DNA of 64,000 bases from Marsupella aquatica (Eukaryota; Marchantiophyta). Every line of letters begins with the position of its first letter. Positions within the stretch are counted from its first letter, which is position 1. Shown one piece after another: positions 22,701 to 32,829 of this stretch. The stretch covers positions 5,642,001 to 5,706,000 of the forward strand of contig OZ316894.1 in NCBI GenBank assembly GCA_973895155.1. Direction: 5' to 3'. Made by a program: the position numbers and the translations under genes. The notes under the pieces are model-generated. The model worked only from the letters and a program-made list of their open reading frames with translations, did not search any database and had not been told where the DNA came from.

Positions 22701-23748
22701 GTATTTACATGAAGGAGGTGGAGAATTACTCACGCTTTGGTTACATTGTGCTGGCATTGTACGTGGATGACATGCTGATCCTGGCTGAGAATAAGTCTGA
22801 TGTTGCCCATCTGAAAGCAATGCTGAGTAAGGAGTTTTCAATGAAGGACTTGGGTCAGGCCAAGAAGATACTAGGGATGGAGATTCATCGTGACAGGGAG
22901 CAAAGGCAATTATGGTTGTCTCAAAGGCAGTATTTGGAGAAGGTACTTGCCAAGTATGGAATGGAGAATGCAAAACCAGTTGGTACTCCATTGGCCTCCC
23001 ACTTTAAACTCTCAAAGAATGATTGCCCTTCTAGTGAGAGTGATAGACTGGCGATGAAACATGTTCCCTATGATAGTGTTGTGGGTAGTTTGATGTATGC
23101 AATGACATGCACTAGACCTGACATTGCCCACGCTGTTAGCATTTTGAGCAGATTTATGGCAAATCCTGGTAAGCTTCACTGGGAAGCAGTGAAGTGGGTT
23201 TTGCGGTATTTGAAAGGTACCTTAGATTGTGGGATCTTATTTGATGGTAAAGCAGACTCTACATTAGAGTTGGAAGGCTTTGTAGATTCAGATTATGCTG
23301 GTAACTTGGATATAACAGAAAGTCTACTACAGGCTATGTGTTTATGCTGGGTGGAGGTTGTATCAACTGGAAGTCGGCAACTCAATCTTGTGTTGCGTTG
23401 TCTACTACTGAGGCTGAGTACATGGCTGCATGTGAGGCAACCAAGGAGCTGATCTGGCTACGGAGATTGGTGAGTGATCTGGGTCTTTCACCTGAAAGAC
23501 CGGTGCTGCTGTGCGACAGTCAAAGTGCTTTGCATCTGGCTAAGAACCCTGTGTTCCATGCCAAGACAAAGCACATTGATATTCGTTATCACTTCATCCG
23601 TGAGGTGATTGAGACGAAGCAGATGTTTGTGGAGAAGGTGGCTTCAAAGGAGAATGCGGCAGACATGCTTACCAAAGTTTTACCTACCAGTAGCTTTAGT
23701 CATTGTGTGGATATTATTAATGTTAGGGCCAAACCAGTGACTATGTAA
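19730..23748 (+). pseudogene. inner Copia gag-pol polyprotein (two stops, one frameshift)
   Basis: Start ATG at 19730 (MTSRKL, followed by the Copia gag core KFEVEQFDGK). Domains in order: gag; basic Arg-Ser-Lys tract; CCHC knuckle (CWHCHEKGHTKWNC); protease (MLDSGSSYHVC); gag-pre-integrase (LWHARLGHLSGKGLA); integrase with HSDVWGP, RSDNGGEYKS and QQNGVAERLN (catalytic D, D, E all present); RT with DYTEIFSPVVK and YVDDML; RNase H ending KHIDIRYHFIREV. TAA at 20651-20653 and TAG at 22382-22384 interrupt the same frame, and a 2 bp AT insertion near 23312-23316 shifts the frame inside RNase H. Otherwise the polyprotein looks complete. The TAG stands in a position usually held by Gln, a single-base change. 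Confidence 0.92.
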
Positions 23749-23803
23749 ATATGTTACTTAGTTACATATTGTATATCACCTGACTCATTGTCTGAACTTG
23801 AGT

Positions 23804-23815
23804 CAAGGTGGAGAT
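23804..23815 (+). other. polypurine tract of the inner Copia
   Basis: A purine-rich stretch (aaggtggagat) directly upstream of the 3' LTR. Confidence 0.75.
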
Positions 23816-24114
23816 TGTTAGGAATTGACTCTAGTTCCCGACATAGTTAGCTTGGCCTTACTAGGGTTAGTTTTAACCCTAGATTACATTAGGATAAGAT
23901 CCGCTTAGTTTAGGCCCACTCATCTTGGCCCTTCTGGGGGGTATAGGCTGGAGGGAGAGCACTCTCTCCCTCATTCTTCACATGTACTCTCATTTGCTAT
24001 GGAGCCTTCAAAAGTTTCTCCACTTGGGGTGTTTCATCGGTGTAGCATCTGATTGAGTGAGTCTCTCTCATGTTTCTGCATTGCTGTCTAGTCCAGAGCT
24101 GACGGTTTCTTGCA
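23816..24114 (+). repeat. 3' LTR of the inner Copia
   Basis: 299 bp, TGTTAGG to TTGCA, homologous to 17768-18060. It is followed by CGATA, the right copy of the imperfect target duplication. Confidence 0.93.
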
Positions 24115-24484
24115 CGATAATCACTTGGCAGCAAATCAACTACAGAAACGATCAGCTCGCTTCAACCTCCAACTTGAGCTATAACATGCAACGCCTCCCG
24201 CACTACATAGCTCACACCATTGAAAACATGAACTCTGGTCTCTCCCCCGAAAAAACCGTCGAACACGAAAAACTTCAGAATGACGCAAACTCCGATTCCT
24301 CCGCACCACGGATACCAACTAGTGAGTTCTATACACCAATAGAAAGCCCTCTCACTAATCTATCTGCTCAGCCACACACATTCAAGTTTCATGCGACAAA
24401 ACTCTGAATGCAACACCGACAATGAACGCTGGAAAACCGTCACGATAAAACCTCGTCACCTCCCAGGCATGCTCTGATACCAAT
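24115..24484 (-). other. outer Copia leader (distal part) with primer binding site
   Basis: Remainder of the outer element's leader. On the minus strand TGGTATCAGAGC lies at 24482-24471, two bases from the right LTR, marking this as the 5' end of the outer element. A 116-codon plus-strand open frame here has no domain and is not reported. Confidence 0.85.
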
Positions 24485-24829
24485 TGTTGAGCATAGACGA
24501 CAATCGCAACGGCAAGCCCATGAACTATCCAATGCACAAGAGTCGACACAGAGAGATACGTGGTTCACCTCCTCATGAGGCTACGTCCACGGGAACACAC
24601 ATGAGCTTTACTGCACTCTAGGCCGACCGGCCATACCAAGCATCCACATCGCAAGCTCTCTCTATCTCTCAACTAGCTTCGTAACAATGAGCCTGAGTTC
24701 CCACTCTCCAAGCAAACACCGCTTGGTTATAGAGTGTGCACAGCATGACTAACCTAACCAAGTCTGCAACTAAGGTTAGCCTTAACTACGGTACAGTCGT
24801 GACTCTAGACCTAACAGTAAATCCTAACA
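24485..24829 (-). repeat. 5' LTR of the outer Copia element
   Basis: 345 bp, TGTTGAG to CCTAACA on the plus strand, with about nine differences from 3353-3697. It is followed by the target duplication CTTCT at 24830-24834. Confidence 0.93.
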
Positions 24830-24834
24830 CTTCT

Positions 24835-27800
24835 AATGTTCACAGTTAGAAAACTCAGTCACACATTCTATTTTCAAGTTTCAAGTCCTTAGCGTAGAAA
24901 AAAGAATTGTTCGACATCGATCAAATAACCTTATTGTCAGCTTAGCATATGCCAGAAATATGGAGGCTCAACCTTTAGTAGTACTAAAACTTTAATATCA
25001 TGTGCTCAGGGCTCAAGCAGTAGCACAGCCAGCCTGAGTGACATTGCCATTAATGTGGCACTTCCAGGGATTTGTCCCTCCAACCCCAAGACAATGTCAA
25101 TTACACAAAACTGGGAGAGAAACGCATGCCCAAACAAACAAAGTGGGGGTGGTCTACCCTCAAGGACTCTCAAAGTCAATGACTTTGGAATTGTAACTAT
25201 GCATGGAGTAGCAAATATCTTTTAGGGTTCAGTTTCCCAAAATGACTTCAGATAAAATTACATTGTGCCAATTTTAAAAGATTTAAACTAACAAATGGGT
25301 TGTTTGGGATCCGGGGATACCAAGAGTCGGAATTCTCCTTTACTTATTGGCATCATATTTAAAGATTTAAAATAAGGAATTATGATCTATTTCTGGTTCC
25401 AGGTTCATCTCACTGGGGTCTCATTGTATGGAGAATTGTCCAGAATATTCTAATAATTTGATTAAAATTTTGATTAAAAACACCCTAATGTTCTTAGAAG
25501 TCTCAAAATTGGATTTAAAAGACCCTAATGTTCTTCCCAGAAAATTGTTAAGTCTTAGAACCAATAAAATGGCCTTATCCTTAGTCGCATGTGATGTGCC
25601 ATTTTGGGGGAAATTAAACGGCGGAGGTCCGTCTATCGATGGCACGGTCATCACTGCCAGATCCCATTTAAGCTATGATACCTTCATTTCAAGAGCTTTT
25701 GTCCTTGGAACCTGTCCATAGATCTCTAGGCTGACCACAGTGAGCATAATTATGCACATTTCCACCCTATATAGCATCCTTGGCAAGGCATCTGCACCTC
25801 TTTCTAGGTTGTGCGGGTTTCCTTTTGCATTCCTCTTTCTAGGTTTTGTAGGTTTCCTTTTGCACACTTTTTTTTGAGTTTGGTGTTTGTCTGCTTAATT
25901 TGGACCTCTTTGATTTGCTTGTTCCTCATTGTACTTTGTTTGGCCCTTTTTGTAAATCCACTTTAGTTGCCTTTTTCTTTAATTTGATTTAAGCATATGG
26001 AAACATTGTTTATGATGACTACACCATTGCCACTTACTTAATTTAGTAATAAGGGCACAATGAACTTGTAAAGATCATTATCATTGCTTCAAAGGTTGCC
26101 TCTATTGTTAACAAGCATCTATCTTCAATTACTCTCTCAGCTCTTTATGAAATTTGGCGTGATGAAAACCTTAAAGCTAGTTTGTTTCAAGAGTCTTAAC
26201 ATTACATTGTCTCCATTGATTCCAACATCATCAAGTTTTCTTCCAATAACAAGGACAATGGATTTCTAAAGATCACATCGCTTAGTTTGAAGATTGTGAT
26301 TACCTATGCATCAGCAAGAATGTGTTTTCAATTATGGGTTCAAGTACTCTCTCATTGCTTGATGAAAATAGTCATGTTAGATAGTCATGATTAGAACCAT
26401 CAATTTAGAAGGATCATGAACAGTTTTTTGAATGCGGGTTAGATTTGAATGACTCCAACATCGCCAAGTTTGATCAAGAAGAAGGTGAGACACAAAAAAA
26501 TAGACATGACAAATGAATCTAAGATCACTGTCATTGCTTCATTGATTTGTCCCTACCATCAGCAAGAATCTAAGTATGTTGAATTAGTCCCTCATCTCTC
26601 CATGAAACTAGTCTGGTACGTTTAGAACCATCATAAGCATTTTGAAAAATTCTTTCTAACGAAAGACTGTGACGTACAAGGCCAAAGTTTGTTGAGTAAG
26701 TAGGCTATGGTTAAGTTTCTAAAAGTGTCTAACATTGCACAACTTAAGCTTAAATCTAGAGAACTTGACAAAAGTCTCCCGTGCAAAGACATTAGAGTAC
26801 CATAACTTTACCTAAGCCCGTACCTAAGCCTATCAGTAAATCGTCTGAGTGGTCCAAATGGGCTTCTATTCATGCAAACAATATGTAGAAAAAAGTACTA
26901 ATGGTCTAGGAATACAGGTATTTGGGTCAATTGTACAAAATTTCTTTACTAGTCATTTTTGCATTATTGGTGACTGTAATATAAAGCTATGCGTGTGAAT
27001 CTTTGAGTGCAGTCCATCTGGTTGTGAAAGTCTATTCAATAATTTTGAATACATTGAGGTCTCTACAGACTGCTTTTACCACAAAAAACACTTCAACAAA
27101 AATACATAAGTTTCATATTCATCTTTGATCTCCATGCAAGCATACCACTATACCACTTATAACAAGAAGCTTGATTTGCAAAATAGCTTATTCATTTCAA
27201 GTGAGACATGTCCATAAACTTGTGACTTTTGAATGTGTTGCTGCTTCGTTTGAAAATCTTTTGTACCCATCTTGGTTGCTAAAACAAAATCATGCAAATG
27301 TTTTATTTGCTCCGCTTTTGTCAGTTTGTACCACTCTTTTAAGAACGAGCCAAGCCTGGTTAAGCAAGTTTGCAGATGGATTCTACTTTGAAAACTTTCC
27401 CTCAATTCCCTTTATTGGGTTGCTTTGCCTTTGGGACCATGTCTCCCCGTTTGGCATTTTTGTTTTGTGGCACTTTCATGTATACAATTGCATGAAAGGA
27501 TTCGCACCTTTGCAGATATATAGGTCTATTATTTAGAATTTAAAACAACCTACACTTAGGCCTAAACCAACTATTGCAATCAATGCATTGCAATAGACTA
27601 GCCCACAAAAGTGTACTCCGCCTAGGGAGGTGATCTAAACTCTGGCCACAAAAACACTGTCAGTTACCTACCAAGATCAAAGCTAGGTGGTTTAAATTGT
27701 GGCCACAAGCATAGTGCACAGGTCACAACTCAACTTTTACATGTTGAGACCCACCACTTATTGGAACCAAGGTATGTTTTAAGTGCAAAATTTTGCCAAA

Positions 27801-28190
27801 TTTCACTAAACTAAGATTTTTCCCAATTTTTGGCTTAATTACAGTAGACAGTTCTTTTGTCTTGGATTCACCAATTTTCCATCTAGTCACAGATTGGCCT
27901 TATTAGCCAGAATCTGATGGTTCACACTAAATCTAGGGAGATCTAAGGGTCATAAATTAATAATAGAGTAGAGCTAGAAAGTGAATGGTCTTAGAATAGT
28001 TTACTTCACCGTTCCCCTTAACATTCACCACTGTTGCTAAATAGGAACAACCATAAGACCCCAAATAAGCTGATTGGGACCCACCAACTCCCACGTTGGC
28101 TTGGGCAAACCAATTAAGCTTACCCGGCTTCCCGAAGTCACCCTAAAACTAAGGGCTGGGATGAAATCTGAGTTAACTGCCTTGAGATAG
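24835..28190. other. non-coding interval
   Basis: No gene recognised. It holds one arm of a dispersed repeat (25401-25616), a short local duplication at 25797-25865 (ctctttctaggtt, then ccttttgca, twice), and a stretch at 25860-25960 related to the DNA around the solo LTR at 63535. The rest is AT-rich with frequent stops in all frames. Confidence 0.5.
25401..25616 (-). repeat. dispersed repeat, copy 1 (inverted relative to 50057-50355)
   Basis: The reverse complement of this stretch matches 50057-50355: catcacatgcgac-aaggata, cattttattggttctaag, gaacattagggt, and tgagaccc near the end. It is non-coding. Both copies are diverged and differ by internal indels. It is probably a non-autonomous transposon; clear termini and target duplications were not found. 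Confidence 0.6.
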
Positions 28191-28194
28191 ACAC

Positions 28195-29045
28195 ACCGTT
28201 AATTGTAACTAATTAGTGTTACTCACACTAGTTCAAGAGCAGTCATTTTTGGACTCATGAAATAGAGTTACTAACACCAATTCTGTTATAGCTCTTATAT
28301 TGCATACATGAATTAGTGTGACTTTGGACTCTAGAGTGTAAATATAGTGGAAAGAACAATTTTGAAAATCCACAAGAATTAGTCAAGATCACTTATTTTT
28401 CACTAACATTTCAAACAAAAGTGGAAAAATAGTATTCTGAAGAAGTGGCAAACATTAGTGGTACTTTGGACTCAATGTCACTTTTCACCAATATTAGTGT
28501 TAGTAAGAATTGGTCAAGATCACCCATTTTTCACTAACATTTTATTTCAGACAAGTGGAAACAGATTATTTTGAAAAACCAGCAAAAAGTTAATGCTACT
28601 TTGGACTCAATATCACTTTCACCAATATTAGTGTTAGTAAGAACTAGTCAAGATCACCCATTTGTCACTAACATTTTATGGACAAAAGAAGAAAATTATT
28701 ATTTTGAAAAACCTGCAAAAAATTAGTGCTACTTTGTACTCAATATCACTTTCACCGATATTAGTGTTAGTAAGAATTGGTCAAGATCACCCTCTTTCAC
28801 TAACATTTTGTTTAACACAAGTGGAAATATATTATTTTGAAAAATAGGCAAAAACTAAGTGGCACTCTGGACTGAATATCACTTGCACCAAGATTAGTGT
28901 TAAGAAAGAATCAACCATTTTTCACTAACATCTTAAACAAAAGTGGAAACATAATATTTTGAAAAACTGCAAAAAACTAGTGCCTTAGTGGTACTTTGGA
29001 CTCTGTTCACTTTCAACAACATTATTAAATGTTAGTAACGCTCAT
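28195..29045 (+). repeat. tandem array of a unit of about 133 bp (about six copies)
   Basis: The block actttggact (or a close variant) recurs at 28321, 28464, 28598, 28731, 28864 and 28993, spaced 143, 134, 133, 133 and 129 bp. Each unit also holds ccaatattagtgttagtaag, a tcaagatcaccca block, a tttttcactaacattt block, and an attttgaaaa block. Outer units are more diverged than the middle ones, as is usual for minisatellite or short satellite arrays evolving by unequal exchange. No ORF runs through it. Confidence 0.9.
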
Positions 29046-29055
29046 TCTTGCCTAA

Positions 29056-29607
29056 TTACTGTGTGAACAGTGTAGATTCTTGGTAACTCTCCGTGTAGAC
29101 CTGGTCTTGGTCTTCAGCTGGTTCTAGCTTGCAGCTCTCATACGCCTTCGACTCATGGAGTGAGTTCTCTTTGAATAGGATGTGGTTGGGCTCTTGCTGA
29201 TCGGTGCGTACGCTGGATGTTTTGCTGGCATCGGGGTTCAATGGAAATTGTTTTGCCGTTCCGAAGTCAAGAGCAGGACTTAGCCCTTCCGAAGTCAAGA
29301 GCTGGACTTTGAAGTCCACTGCGGAAATCGAGGGCAAACGCTCTAATGAGGGAGATGAGAGAGCTTCTGGACCAGAATTTACGAGAGCCAATGATGGAAA
29401 TTCGGTCAGCGACCACCCCAAGATTCCGAAGTTGCGCCGTACGTACTGGGCCATGCGGTCCATGCGGAGCTTGATAGATATTGACGTCCCCGGACTCGAC
29501 TTAATAAAATGGCAGACAGGCCCCACAGATGTGTAAACTTCACACGCCACCAAAATTTCAAAACGAAATAAGTTTGGACGATGTTCAGGGCCACTACAGT
29601 AGCTCAA
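29056..29607 (-). CDS. unassigned ORF, possible 3' exon of a nuclear gene
   Basis: A 183-codon open frame on the minus strand, in locally GC-richer DNA. The frame stays open upstream of the first Met (about 15 further codons) to a possible splice acceptor, so this may be an exon rather than a whole gene. I do not recognise the protein. Its N-terminal part has mixed composition (with FRFEILVACEV and YVRRNFGILGW), its middle is Ser/Pro-rich, and its C-terminus is acidic. No membrane segment or known motif is visible. The plus strand also has a 110-codon open frame here, so coding strand and status are uncertain. The 133 bp array ends just downstream of its stop. Confidence 0.3.
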   Translation of the reverse strand: MSYCSGPEHRPNLFRFEILVACEVYTSVGPVCHFIKSSPGTSISIKLRMDRMAQYVRRNFGILGWSLTEFPSLALVNSGPEALSSPSLERLPSISAVDFKVQLLTSEGLSPALDFGTAKQFPLNPDASKTSSVRTDQQEPNHILFKENSLHESKAYESCKLEPAEDQDQVYTESYQESTLFTQ

Positions 29608-29609
29608 AG

Positions 29610-31188
29610 CCCCATTTACAGCTTGCCGAATTACAGTGGATTCACGATCTGTAATTCCCGAACTTTTGATCCTGCTAAATGTCAGAAATCACTCTCGAGC
29701 AATGATCTATTGAAAGGAAATCCAACACCAAAATGATTCAATCAAAAAGCTACTGGGTGTCATCTCTCATGAGTTGACAGGTACAGGTCAGCCACCTATA
29801 AGTAGTACTTAGGGAAATTTGAGAGCAACGTACTGCCTTCTTGCTGGTGCTGACTAGACATTGAAATTTTTATTAAAGCCAGCCAGAGCTAATCTGAAAC
29901 CTTCCAGCATTGGATCTCAAAAAGCCTAAATATACCGTATCACAGATCCATTGTACCCTCCCATGCAACCTCCCGCCCCACTCTTGGACTTGTTTATGGT
30001 GACACAACTTTGGGGGCACCAGCTGCGCACCTTCCCAAGACAGGCCTTAGTTTTCAACGATTGAACAGTGATAACGGGCTTGTTGATGGTCACAAGACTG
30101 TTGGTTCACACGAGATATTTTCTCTTGACCACCCGAAGACTGGATTTCAATTATTTACGATAGCATTGAATCGGGATCATTGTTTTGCCATCGAATTGCC
30201 ACCCCATGGTTTAACTTCAAGCTAGTCAGCAGAAATTCTCTTCGCGGTGTCCCTGTACTCCAGATCGATTGTCACCGGCTGCGCAGCTTCCAAACCAGCT
30301 CGTAGTTTCAACGTTTGAAGACAAACAGTAAATTAAACAATGTGTTTGTTTTGTGGAATTTGTAGTACCAAAAGCCAGCCACAATACTATTTGTTGGCCA
30401 CTATATGGCCAACAAAGCAGAATCCCAGAAAGTGGAACAATCCTAACTAAAGTAGGAAACTTTCGTAAAAGAGACTTGGATACTTTGCCGAGTTTGTAAT
30501 CCCTTTGTGTGACACTTGCACTGCCTCAATTTCCAAACGTTGTTTATCTCCAGTCCGCACCTCCACTGGATAGAGTATTGCTTGCATGCATTCCCAAGCC
30601 CATAACCGGGCCCAGAACTTGGAGACAGTATATATATCGCCCTTACCTGTCTTTCAGGTGGCTCCTTCACCAGACAATGTATCACCAGCATGGGTCTGAA
30701 CTCCCTGAACGTGGATACTTGCGTCAGCTGACTCAGGCTACACCAGACACTTGAGTTTATTAGAGAAGCTTTGCTCTTCAGTTTTCTTGTGTACCCTTTG
30801 GGATTCGGGACTGCCTTTCTAGCCCACTTTTATTGTCTAGTAATTTTGATCACGTAGTTTGACAATAATTGGGTTTCAGCTTATGTACACCTACACGTAA
30901 CCATTGCACAAATTCATAGAAACAGTGTTTAAAAAGGAGATAATTTTCTTCTTCTCAAGGTCAGTGACGTGCATCGATGATACGGATGGCGGCCGTCTCT
31001 GCAGATGGGCCCGGCCCCGGTAGTTAGTCAAGAGTCTTGGGCTGGGGCCGATGGCAGGTCTTGCACGTTCAAAGGGTGAGGAAGGTGGACCGCAGGTCAA
31101 AAACTTTGTTGGATATGGGAATCGGACCTTCAATCCGATCAGGAAACGCTTCAGTTCCAGAACGGTAGATGCGGTGAGGAATCCTGGC
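29610..31188. other. non-coding interval
   Basis: No gene recognised. A diverged direct repeat pairs 30016-30075 with 30278-30335 (both have ca-ccngctgcgca-cttcc followed by ttcaacg-ttgaa). Confidence 0.45.
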
Positions 31189-31196
31189 TATAAAAG
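31189..31196 (+). promoter_or_regulatory. TATA box
   Basis: TATAAAAG in GC-richer surroundings, 95 bp upstream of a canonical splice donor (GTGAGT at 31284). The spacing suits a short non-coding first exon (about 31220-31283) of the small plus-strand gene below. Assignment by context only. Confidence 0.5.
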
Positions 31197-31961
31197 GCCT
31201 TCAGAGAAAGAATTCCTCTGAGCTGTGGATCGGCACCTCCGTCTCGTCATTCCACTGGATCGCGTGGGCTGCTCGTCTCAGCGGTGAGTGGAGTGGTCAC
31301 TTCTTCGCTGCTGTACTTCAATGTCTCGTTCTTGTATTGTCCCTTCGCCGTCAGTCTGATTTCGAGTGTTGCATTTGCTTCTCTAGAGTTCGACTTCAGT
31401 ACGACCTTGGCAATTTATGTACTGGCTTCAGGAAAAGCAACGATGCTTGCCGTTACGGATAGTGGAACATGATTATTAGGAGTAATCACGGGCTCAGTTT
31501 TGGATGCTCGTTTTTGTTAAGCAATTGTATACCAAAGATATCTCATTCTTCGTGAATTCGTGCTTTGGTGGCCTTAGAATACAAGAAAGTAGCTAGATAT
31601 TTGTGTATTCGAGGCCCATCCGCGTCCTTACCAAATTTGCAGCGCCCCTGCAACAGAGAAAGTCCTCTCTTCGAAGAAGTGGCTTACCAGGCTGTCAGTA
31701 AGTGGTTGATATTCCAAATTTCCAACCCTATAGATTTTCGAAATGCACTCTGGATGTCATCGCAGCGGATGTCATGCACACGAAGGTTGGAGATTGAAGA
31801 CTTTAGGAAAACGAGATAGAGCAAGGTGACGAGCGACTTGGGCTACAGAAATTGACGGACTGATCCACTGTTGTTGTGCCCATAGCCAGGTGAGCTGACA
31901 GATCAACCGATTTGGACCCGTGTAGATCGAGGCAATCAGCATATATACGTGACTGGCAAGA

Positions 31962-32174
31962 ATGGCGTGCAAGAAGCTGAAGAACAAGCTCGAGAACAAG
32001 CACCCTTCGCTGAAATACCACAAGACGTACTCAAACGAACATGAGGCTACCAACTGCTGGCATGTGCAGACAGCAGCGAAGCACCACAATGTAAGCCTGG
32101 TCCAACTGGCTAGGCTCTTGGCCGGGGGCATCAACCTTGTCAGTGCCATCGTCAGCCTGGCAGCGTTCGTGTAG
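31962..32174 (+). CDS. small GC3-rich gene of unknown function (70 aa)
   Basis: ATG at 31962 in a good context (aagaATGG), with an in-frame stop 12 bases upstream, so this is the first possible start. Codon third positions are mostly G or C, unlike the AT-rich surroundings, and runs such as aag-ctg-aag-aac-aag-ctc-gag are typical of well-expressed plant genes. The protein has a basic, Lys-rich N-terminus (MACKKLKNKLENKH), a His/Asn-rich middle and a hydrophobic C-terminal tail (LARLLAGGINLVSAIVSLAA) that could be one membrane anchor. I do not recognise the family. Upstream lie a TATA box and a splice donor; downstream lies AATAAAA at 32798. A 253-codon open frame on the opposite strand is best explained as a shadow of the GC-rich codons. 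Confidence 0.5.
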   Translation: MACKKLKNKLENKHPSLKYHKTYSNEHEATNCWHVQTAAKHHNVSLVQLARLLAGGINLVSAIVSLAAFV

Positions 32175-32797
32175 GCTTCAGCTGATGGCGGGCGTCCCTG
32201 CCTGCCTGCCACCTCGAATGGAAGCAGGACTGGACGAGTTGCGATCGACCTCGCAAGCCAGATTAGACCTGGCCCGCCAGTCCAAGAGGGGCGAGCCTCT
32301 TGTGGTACAGGTATGGTAGAGGTGTGATATGTATCGGTGTTCTTCGCTGGACCTAGGACATGCATGCCGACTTCCTTGGGAGTACACATGGTGGAGTTGT
32401 GAATTTCCGCATTGAGCAAGTGTAACCGTGAGAAGTTGAGGAGCTCCTGCATGCGTTTGTATATTTGTAAGAACACGAGGTATACTTGTATTGTGGAGGC
32501 GTGGAGCGAAGTGAATGCATTCAGCCTGAGCACTACTAACTGAGGTTGGGCAGCACGTTGAGCATTTCATAGGTCTTACTAGCTTCTCATTCCAGTCAGC
32601 CTGAGCATTTCTGGGGTTGGAAGCACGGTTTGCAATTCTGAGGTCTTTTCTAGGATTTCATTCCAGCCAGGAACTCGATGCATGAATTGATTCTGGAAGC
32701 TGAGACAGTCGGAATTAAAGAGGAGGAAAAGTTTGAAGATCCGTCTGAGGTCTGACAGTCGATCAGGGCTCTAGCATTGTACACCATGTAAGTAACC

Positions 32798-32804
32798 AAT
32801 AAAA
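32798..32804 (+). terminator. putative polyadenylation signal
   Basis: AATAAAA, about 620 bp after the stop of the 70-codon gene, followed by T-rich DNA. Plausible but not decisive in a plant. Confidence 0.3.
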
Positions 32805-32829
32805 TGTTTGGTTTGTATACATATTATGA

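Larger units (their letters stand above)
17768..24114 (+). mobile_element. inner Copia LTR retrotransposon inserted in the outer Copia's leader
   Basis: LTRs of 293 bp (17768-18060) and 299 bp (23816-24114) with TGTTAGG...TTGCA ends, a Met-tRNA PBS, a PPT and a complete set of Copia domains on the plus strand. The flanks CGGTA (17763-17767) and CGATA (24115-24119) form a 5 bp target duplication with one mismatch. By eye the LTRs differ at about six positions plus one 6 bp indel (about 2%), slightly less than the outer element's LTRs, as expected for a later insertion. Gag resembles the Tork/TNT1 type. It is nearly complete, broken by only two in-frame stops and one 2 bp insertion. Confidence 0.93.
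3353..24829 (-). mobile_element. outer Copia LTR retrotransposon (minus strand), interrupted by two later elements
   Basis: Two 345 bp LTRs (3353-3697 and 24485-24829) flank the interval, each running TGTTGAG to CCTAACA on the plus strand. The direct repeat CTTCT at 3348-3352 and 24830-24834 is a perfect 5 bp target duplication. A minus-strand PBS (24471-24482, complementary to initiator Met-tRNA) abuts the right LTR and a purine-rich PPT (3698-3711) abuts the left LTR, so the element reads right to left. By eye the LTRs differ at about nine positions (about 2.6%). Without the two nested insertions and their target duplications the element would be about 6.1 kb. The gene order gag, protease, integrase, RT, RNase H is that of Copia. 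The gag resembles the Tork/TNT1 lineage, which is inference. It is defective: several stops, a frameshift and an internal integrase deletion. Confidence 0.93.

Noticed and set aside
31772-32533. 253-codon open frame on the minus strand
   Set aside because: It lies antisense to the GC3-rich 70-codon gene, whose codon bias removes stops from the opposite strand. No domain is visible and the composition is unconvincing.
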